Assembly (NCBI GenBank): GCA_023250205.1
Contig: JAHFBE010000010.1
Location: 1 to 43,500 of the forward strand
Reading direction: 5' to 3'
Origin: Candidatus Melainabacteria bacterium
Lineage (GTDB): Bacteria > Cyanobacteriota > Vampirovibrionia > 2-02-FULL-35-15
DNA length: 43,500 bases
The notes under the pieces were generated by a model. The model searched no databases, was not told the origin of the DNA, and worked only from the letters and a program-made list of their open reading frames with translations. Positions 37,576-43,500 of this stretch are shown in pieces; within the stretch, counting starts at the first letter, position 1; every line of letters starts with the position of its first letter. Position numbers and translations under genes: made by a program.

Positions 37576-39153
37576 ATGTCAAACAGAAAATTATTTAAAA
37601 TTGCAGGCTTCGTAGGAATTATTACTATTATAAGTAAGGTCTTTGGGTTAGTTAGAGATTTAGTAATTGCAAAATATTATGGAACTACTATTACTGCTGA
37701 TGCATATAACTTTGCATATCTTCTAACCGGTAATGCACTTATTTTACTTGGTGGGTTAGGTGGACCATTTCATTCAGCAACAATTGCAACACTTGCAAAA
37801 ATAAAAGACAATTCAAAAGAATCTGGAAGCTTTTTAATAAAAATCTTTTCGATTACATTCTTAGTACTTTTATTGATAACTTTTGCTGTAGTCTATTTTA
37901 AAAATGAAATTGTTCACTTCATTGCTCCAGCCACAGGGCATGATATTTCATACCAGAAACAGCTTTGGTACTTAACCTCATTACAACTTCAAATAATGTC
38001 ACCATTAATTATAATTTCCGGATTACTAGGAATTCTCTGCGGCGTGGCAAATGTATATGGGGGATACTTTTGGCCATCATTTAGTCCCATTTTACCCAGT
38101 ATTGCAATAGTATCTTTTATTTTAATAAACCCTGATCCAAAAATTGGAATTGCTCTTGGAATTGGTACATTCATAGGAGCAATTTTACAATTAATAGTTC
38201 AACTCCCTGATTTACTTAAAGCTGGATTATATGAAAACTTACAATTTACAATTGTAAAAAAACAAAAAGCGGTCAGCGATTTTAATCATTTTTTAGGTCC
38301 TGCTATCTTAAGCACATCAATTGGACAAATAACTGTTTATATTGATAGCTTTTTTTGCTCTGGACTGCAGGAAGGAAGCTGGACAGCTACAGTTCTTGCA
38401 AACAGATTGATTCAGCTTCCATTAGGCGTTTTACTCACTTCATTTTTAGTACCATTTTTTCCAAGATTCTCTGAACTTGCAAATTCAAAGAATATAGAGA
38501 AGCTAAAGGAAACTTCTATAATAGTAATTAAATCTCTCTGGTTTTTAACATTACCAGTCGCTGTATATTTATTTTTATTCGCAAAACCAGTTGTAGAAGT
38601 AGTTTTTGAAAGAGGAGCGTTTAATGAACGTTCCACTTTGCTTACAAGCAGCATATTAATTGCCCTTTTACTTTCTATGGTTGCTTATGTAGCAAGAGAT
38701 ACATTAACAAGAGTATTTTACTCATTTGGAAATTCTAAGCTACCGTTACTTGTTGCAATATTTTCTATTATTTTAAAAATAGTTTTAAATAATTTGCTCG
38801 TTGAAAAATATCAAGCTCCCGGAATTGCTTTTGCAACTTCTCTAGTTACAGTATTCAATTTTTTACTTTTAGGTTTTCTATTAAGGAAGCAAATTGGTTG
38901 CCTGGGCTGGGTTAAACATATTAAATCTTTAGTAAAAATGGTTGTTGCAACTTTTATAATGTATTTATTCGGACTTTTATTTCTATTTGTTTTTCCAGTT
39001 AACATTGAAAAATATGACTTTTTCTCAAAGGCAATTTTAATATCAGCAAGCTTTATTACCTGCTTCATGATGTACTTTGGAATGGCTCTTACCTTAAAAA
39101 TTGATGAGGCAAAGAAAGTTTTAGAAGAAATAAGAATTAAACTGGTTAAATAA
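37576..39153 (+). CDS. murJ: Lipid II flippase MurJ/MviN
   Basis: SKVFGLVRDLVIAKYYGTTITADAYNFAYLL; RLIQLPLGVLLTSFLVPFFPRFSEL; FERGAFNERST. Confidence 0.95.
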   Translation: MSNRKLFKIAGFVGIITIISKVFGLVRDLVIAKYYGTTITADAYNFAYLLTGNALILLGGLGGPFHSATIATLAKIKDNSKESGSFLIKIFSITFLVLLLITFAVVYFKNEIVHFIAPATGHDISYQKQLWYLTSLQLQIMSPLIIISGLLGILCGVANVYGGYFWPSFSPILPSIAIVSFILINPDPKIGIALGIGTFIGAILQLIVQLPDLLKAGLYENLQFTIVKKQKAVSDFNHFLGPAILSTSIGQITVYIDSFFCSGLQEGSWTATVLANRLIQLPLGVLLTSFLVPFFPRFSELANSKNIEKLKETSIIVIKSLWFLTLPVAVYLFLFAKPVVEVVFERGAFNERSTLLTSSILIALLLSMVAYVARDTLTRVFYSFGNSKLPLLVAIFSIILKIVLNNLLVEKYQAPGIAFATSLVTVFNFLLLGFLLRKQIGCLGWVKHIKSLVKMVVATFIMYLFGLLFLFVFPVNIEKYDFFSKAILISASFITCFMMYFGMALTLKIDEAKKVLEEIRIKLVK

Positions 39154-40417
39154 TTTCCTTTATTTCACCCAAATAATTTTGTAAAATCTTAGGTACCAAA
39201 ATAGTTCCTTTTTCAGTCTGATAATTTTCTAATATTGCAGCAAGAGTTCTTCCTATTGCAAGTCCTGAACCATTTATAGTATGTGCGAACTGTGGTTTAT
39301 CCTTTGGGTTTGCTTTATATTTTATGTTTATTCTTCTTGCCTGAAATGAACCAAAGTTAGAACAACTGCTTATCTCTCTATATGTGTTTTGACTCGGGAA
39401 CCATACCTCAAGGTCATAACATTTCATGGCTGAAAAACCAATGTCTCCGGAACAAAGCAATATTTTTCTATATGGAATCTCTAATTTTTCTAAGATTTCT
39501 TCTGCATCCCTTGTAAGTGCTTCATGCTCACTATCACTCTGCTCAGCTGAGGTAATTTTTACAAGTTCAATTTTGTTGAATTGATGTTGCCTTATTATTC
39601 CACGAGTATCCTTACTGGCAGCACCTGCTTCCCTCCTAAAACATGGAGTATAGGCACAATACTTAAGAGGTAATTGCTCCGGTAAAACAACTTCATCCCT
39701 ATGTAAGTTTGTTATAGGAACTTCTGCCGTCGGCACAAGATATAAAAATTCATTTTCACACTTATAAAAGTCACCATCAAATTTGGGAAGCTGCCCCGTT
39801 CCAGTCATTGAATCTTTATTGACTAAAATTGGAGGAAAGATTTCTTTGTATCCTTTACTGCCAGCATGATCTAGCATAAAATTCATTAAAGCTCTCTCTA
39901 GTTTTGCCCCCATACCACTCAAAACTGTAAATCTGGATTGAGAAATCTTCACCCCTCGCTCAAAATCAAGTAAACCAAGTTTTGCACCGATTTCCCAATG
40001 TGGTTTAATCCATTTTTCGTTTTTCGGATTTCCCCATTTAGATATTTCTTGATTTTTAGTCTCATCTTCTCCAAATGGAACACTATCAGTAACTATATTT
40101 GGTAACCACAAAGCCTTTTCTGACAATGTATGAGTTAAATCAATTTCCTCTTTTTCAACTGTAGAAAGGGTTGCATTTATATTTGCACTTTCACTTTTAA
40201 GAGAATTAACTTTTTCTTTATCATCTTTCGAGCGTCCAATTTCATCTGCAATCTCATTTTTCCTCTTACGAAATTCATCTGCCTTAGACTGTATTTCTCT
40301 TTTCTTTTGATCTAAGGTTAATATTTCATCTATTATTGAAATAAGCTCTTTGCTTCTCTTAGAAAGCTTTTCTTTATAATACTCAGGTCTGGTTCTTAAA
40401 TCTTTTAAATCATGCAT
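39146..40417 (-). CDS. serS: Seryl-tRNA synthetase
   Basis: MHDLKDLRTRPEYYKEKL; LVPTAEVPITNLHRDE; PCFRREAGAASKDTRGIIRQHQFNKIELVK. Confidence 0.97.
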   Translation of the reverse strand: MHDLKDLRTRPEYYKEKLSKRSKELISIIDEILTLDQKKREIQSKADEFRKRKNEIADEIGRSKDDKEKVNSLKSESANINATLSTVEKEEIDLTHTLSEKALWLPNIVTDSVPFGEDETKNQEISKWGNPKNEKWIKPHWEIGAKLGLLDFERGVKISQSRFTVLSGMGAKLERALMNFMLDHAGSKGYKEIFPPILVNKDSMTGTGQLPKFDGDFYKCENEFLYLVPTAEVPITNLHRDEVVLPEQLPLKYCAYTPCFRREAGAASKDTRGIIRQHQFNKIELVKITSAEQSDSEHEALTRDAEEILEKLEIPYRKILLCSGDIGFSAMKCYDLEVWFPSQNTYREISSCSNFGSFQARRINIKYKANPKDKPQFAHTINGSGLAIGRTLAAILENYQTEKGTILVPKILQNYLGEIKEII

Positions 40418-40488
40418 AGATTTATTTTATACCATGTTATTGCTTCATCAGAAGATATATCTATGATGTGTTAATTTTACCGGGTAAC

Positions 40489-40569
40489 GTCATTGCGAGC
40501 CTTCGAAGAAGGCGTGGCAATCTCATAACGCTTGGAGATTGCTTCGTCGCTTGCGCTCCTCGCAATGAC
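40489..40569. repeat. Palindromic repeat family copy H
   Basis: gtcattgcgagccttcgaagaaggcgtggcaatctca...gagattgcttcgtcgcttgcgctcctcgcaatgac, 81 bp. Confidence 0.92.
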
Positions 40570-40631
40570 GTAAATTGTTTTACCCCACTTTGCTTAACAC
40601 ACCCAATATTACGATATAATAATAAATCGTT

Positions 40632-41006
40632 ATGAAAAGAAGAATCGTTATCTTATTCATTTTATTAATTTTAATAAACAGTGCTTGTAGTTTTGTTGAT
40701 CCAATCACACAGGCTCAGAATTTATCGAGAAATGGTAAATTCTCAGAAGCAATTAGAGTCTTAGAAAACGAATATAAAAAACAGCCCAATTCAGTTCCCA
40801 TTAAGTCTCTTTTAGCACAAGCCTATTCTGATTATGGATTATCTCTTTGTCAGGATACAAATAAACCACCCAGAGAAAAATATCCCATGGCAAAAGAACA
40901 ATTTTCTATGGCATTAACATTAAATCCCTATTTAAAAGATGCTAAAGATATGTATGAGATGATCGAAAAGATCCAGGATTCTTTTCGAAACAATAATGTA
41001 AATTAA
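40632..41006 (+). CDS. Small TPR-containing lipoprotein
   Basis: Lipobox-like LILINSACSF; TPR-like region. Confidence 0.65.
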   Translation: MKRRIVILFILLILINSACSFVDPITQAQNLSRNGKFSEAIRVLENEYKKQPNSVPIKSLLAQAYSDYGLSLCQDTNKPPREKYPMAKEQFSMALTLNPYLKDAKDMYEMIEKIQDSFRNNNVN

Positions 41007-41008
41007 TA

Positions 41009-41848
41009 GTGAATTTTTTACACCTAATCTCTAAGAACAAATTTATCTTAATACCTTCTATTTTTTTATTTACAATTCTCATACTAGTTACATGTTCTTA
41101 TATAGGGATTAATTTAGGAAAATATTCTTTTGATGCCCAGGATCAGGATTTAATTCTTCAATCTCCTTCCATAGAACATCCACTTGGAACAGATCAGCTT
41201 GGCAGAGATATGCTTGCAAGGTTAATTTATGGAGCAAGACTTTCCTTTTTAGTAGCTATTGTAACTGCCTTAATTGCATTTCTTATAGGTGTTTCACTCG
41301 GCACAATTGCTGGCATGTTTGGAGGAAGACTTGATTTCCTGATTTCAAGAACCATCGATATAATCTACTCCTTGCCAGATCTTTTAGTATTAAGCATTAT
41401 TGGGCTTACCTTTAACAGATCAACAACCGGAATATTATTTGCTATTGGCTTAATAAGCTGGATGGATTTAGCAAGGCTGACCAGAGCTGAAATATTAAAA
41501 TTGAAACAACAGGAATTTATTCTTTCAGCAGTAGCAATTGGATTAAACAAAAGAAGAATTTTTTTACAACATCTTTTACCAAATATTTTAAATGTAATTT
41601 TAGTATCAATTACATTCATTATGCCAAGAGCAATAATCGCAGAATCAACATTAAGCTTCCTCGGACTCGGTCTTTCTCCACCAAGCTGTAGCTGGGGAAC
41701 TCTAGCAAGTGATGGCTGGCAATTTTTAAATACACATACAAATCTAATCCTTTATCCAAGTATTTTGATTATGCTTACGGTCCTTAGTTTAAACATAATT
41801 GGTGATTTTTTAACTGAATTAAACCAGCCTCGAAAGATTTATATATAA
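41009..41848 (+). CDS. Dipeptide/oligopeptide-type ABC transporter permease (DppC/OppC family), GTG start
   Basis: HPLGTDQLGRDMLARLIYGARLSFLVA; LSFLGLGLSPPSCSWGTLASDG. Confidence 0.93.
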   Translation: MNFLHLISKNKFILIPSIFLFTILILVTCSYIGINLGKYSFDAQDQDLILQSPSIEHPLGTDQLGRDMLARLIYGARLSFLVAIVTALIAFLIGVSLGTIAGMFGGRLDFLISRTIDIIYSLPDLLVLSIIGLTFNRSTTGILFAIGLISWMDLARLTRAEILKLKQQEFILSAVAIGLNKRRIFLQHLLPNILNVILVSITFIMPRAIIAESTLSFLGLGLSPPSCSWGTLASDGWQFLNTHTNLILYPSILIMLTVLSLNIIGDFLTELNQPRKIYI

Positions 41849-41856
41849 TTTTATAT

Positions 41857-41953
41857 GTCATTGCGAGCCGAATAAAATGAGGCGTGGCAATCCAGATCTA
41901 TGTTTACATAAATTGCTCGGGATTGCTTCGTCGCTAACGCTCCTCGCAATGAC
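41857..41953. repeat. Palindromic repeat family copy I
   Basis: gtcattgcgagccg...ggcgtggcaatcc...gggattgcttcgtcgctaacgctcctcgcaatgac, 97 bp. Confidence 0.92.
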
Positions 41954-41967
41954 ATAATAGTATAAAA

Positions 41968-43500
41968 ATGAAAATTGCACTTGCACAAATTAATCCTACT
42001 GTTGGGGACTTCGAAGGTAATCTAAAAAAGATTCTAGAATACACTGATCGAGCAGCCAGTTTTGGAGCTGAATTAATTGTATTTTCTGAATTAGCTTTGT
42101 GTGGATATCCTCCTAAGGATTTACTTTTAAAAAAAGAGTTTCTTGAGGATAATCAAAAGTATCTAACTAAACTTGCTAAAAGTGTAAATCCAAATGTAAC
42201 TCTAGTCGTAGGGTTTGTAGAATCAAATAAAGATAAAGGTAAACCTTTGTTTGATTCTGTAGCAGTTCTTCAATCTGGAAATATTACTAATACAAGGCAA
42301 AAGACTTTACTGCCTACTTACGATGTTTTTGATGAAGATCGATATTTTGAATCCGGAAAAACTATTAAACCAATTGAACTGCAAAATCAAAAAATTGGAT
42401 TAACTATTTGTGAGGATATTTGGCACGATGATTTAACCTGGACCAATCCAAGATATCATTTAGATCCAGTTTCAGAGCTTGTAAAAGACAACATCCATTT
42501 AATAATAAACTCTTCTGCCTCGCCATTTTTTATTGGTAAGCCACAATTAAGAGAAAATATTTTGCAAAATTGTGCAAAAAAACATAATCTCCCAATCATA
42601 TATGTTAATCAGGTTGGCGGAAATGATGAGCTTATATTTGACGGAAATTCTTGTGCAATAAATCCAAATGGAGAACTCTGTCTGAAATTAAAATCTTTCG
42701 AAGAAGATTTACAAATCATTGAATTTACTAACAATAAATTTTCAATTTCTAGAAACAGTATACCGGCTGAGAATAACGAAATGGAAGAATTACTTCAGGC
42801 AATTACCTGTGGACTTCATGATTACACAAGAAAATGTGGTTTCAAAAAAGCAATTATAGGACTTTCTGGTGGAATTGACTCAGCTCTTGTAGCAACTATA
42901 GCTTCATATGCAATTGGAAAAGAAAATATTTTATGTGTTTTTATGCCTTCAAGATATACTTCTGAAGGCAGCTCTACTGATGCAATAAAACTGGCATCAA
43001 ATCTTGGCATAGAACTTAAAACAGTTTCTATAGAAGAGCCACTTAAAGCTTTTTTAAATATTCTCAACCCATTATTAACAAACTCTTTAAATCACAAAAC
43101 ACATACTGAAGAAAATCTTCAAGCAAGAATCAGAGGTTTAATATTAATGGCAATATCAAATCAAACTGGAGGCATTGTTCTCTCTACTGGAAATAAAAGT
43201 GAAATAGCAACAGGTTATTGCACTCTTTATGGAGACATGTGTGGTGGACTTTCAATTATTTCCGATCTTCCTAAAACCTTAGTTTACAAACTTTCAGAAT
43301 ACATTAATAAAAAAGAAGGGAAAGAATTAATTCCAAAATCCATTCTTACAAAAGCACCTACAGCAGAATTAAAACCAAATCAAACTGATCAAGATGTATT
43401 ACCTCCGTATGACACTTTAGATAAAATTTTAAACCTATACGTAGAACAACATATACCATTAAAAGAAATTATAAAGAAAAATATATCCAAAGATACCGTT
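41968..43500 (+). CDS. nadE: Glutamine-dependent NAD+ synthetase (3' truncated by window)
   Basis: MKIALAQINPTVGDFEGNL nitrilase-type domain; IIGLSGGIDSALVATIA; STGNKSEIATGYCTLYGDMCGGLS. Confidence 0.93.
   Translation, partial: MKIALAQINPTVGDFEGNLKKILEYTDRAASFGAELIVFSELALCGYPPKDLLLKKEFLEDNQKYLTKLAKSVNPNVTLVVGFVESNKDKGKPLFDSVAVLQSGNITNTRQKTLLPTYDVFDEDRYFESGKTIKPIELQNQKIGLTICEDIWHDDLTWTNPRYHLDPVSELVKDNIHLIINSSASPFFIGKPQLRENILQNCAKKHNLPIIYVNQVGGNDELIFDGNSCAINPNGELCLKLKSFEEDLQIIEFTNNKFSISRNSIPAENNEMEELLQAITCGLHDYTRKCGFKKAIIGLSGGIDSALVATIASYAIGKENILCVFMPSRYTSEGSSTDAIKLASNLGIELKTVSIEEPLKAFLNILNPLLTNSLNHKTHTEENLQARIRGLILMAISNQTGGIVLSTGNKSEIATGYCTLYGDMCGGLSIISDLPKTLVYKLSEYINKKEGKELIPKSILTKAPTAELKPNQTDQDVLPPYDTLDKILNLYVEQHIPLKEIIKKNISKDTV

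Noticed and set aside
22991-41953. CRISPR array interpretation of the dispersed repeats
   Set aside because: Copies are kilobases apart, palindromic, variable in length, with no regular spacers and no cas genes in the window.

Overview
Low-GC Gram-negative-type bacterial chromosome (LpxA, LspA, LapA-like, MurJ present; taxon not assigned). Housekeeping backbone: DUF1501 pseudogene, O-antigen ligase-like/TPR protein, LysR regulator, tRNA-Pro(TGG), ligA, RluD-type pseudouridine synthase, lspA, lpxA, patatin, leuC/leuD, an EEP-fold protein, a methionine-salvage cluster (RuBisCO-like MtnW, MtnX, MtnB, MtnD), a ureohydrolase, YqeG-like HAD, murJ, serS, an ABC permease and a partial NAD+ synthetase. 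Two accessory systems stand out. (1) A dispersed palindromic repeat family (GTCATTGCGAG...GAAGCAATC...GATTGC...CTCGCAATGAC, ~80-126 bp, 9 loci from 16.7 to 42.0 kb). Two copies sit in frame inside coding genes (ligA, 87 bp; mtnB, 93 bp). One copy is split in half around a small GIY-YIG nuclease gene whose stop codon abuts the right half-repeat, which suggests a nuclease-bearing version of the repeat. (2) A ~9.4 kb integrative element (6403-15861) bounded by 49-bp direct repeats of the 5' half of tRNA-Pro. It carries a HTH-fused tyrosine integrase, XRE and putative RHH regulators, a prim-pol/helicase pair, a small-ORF operon and a Mrr-like-nuclease/TPR protein that is a candidate defence gene.
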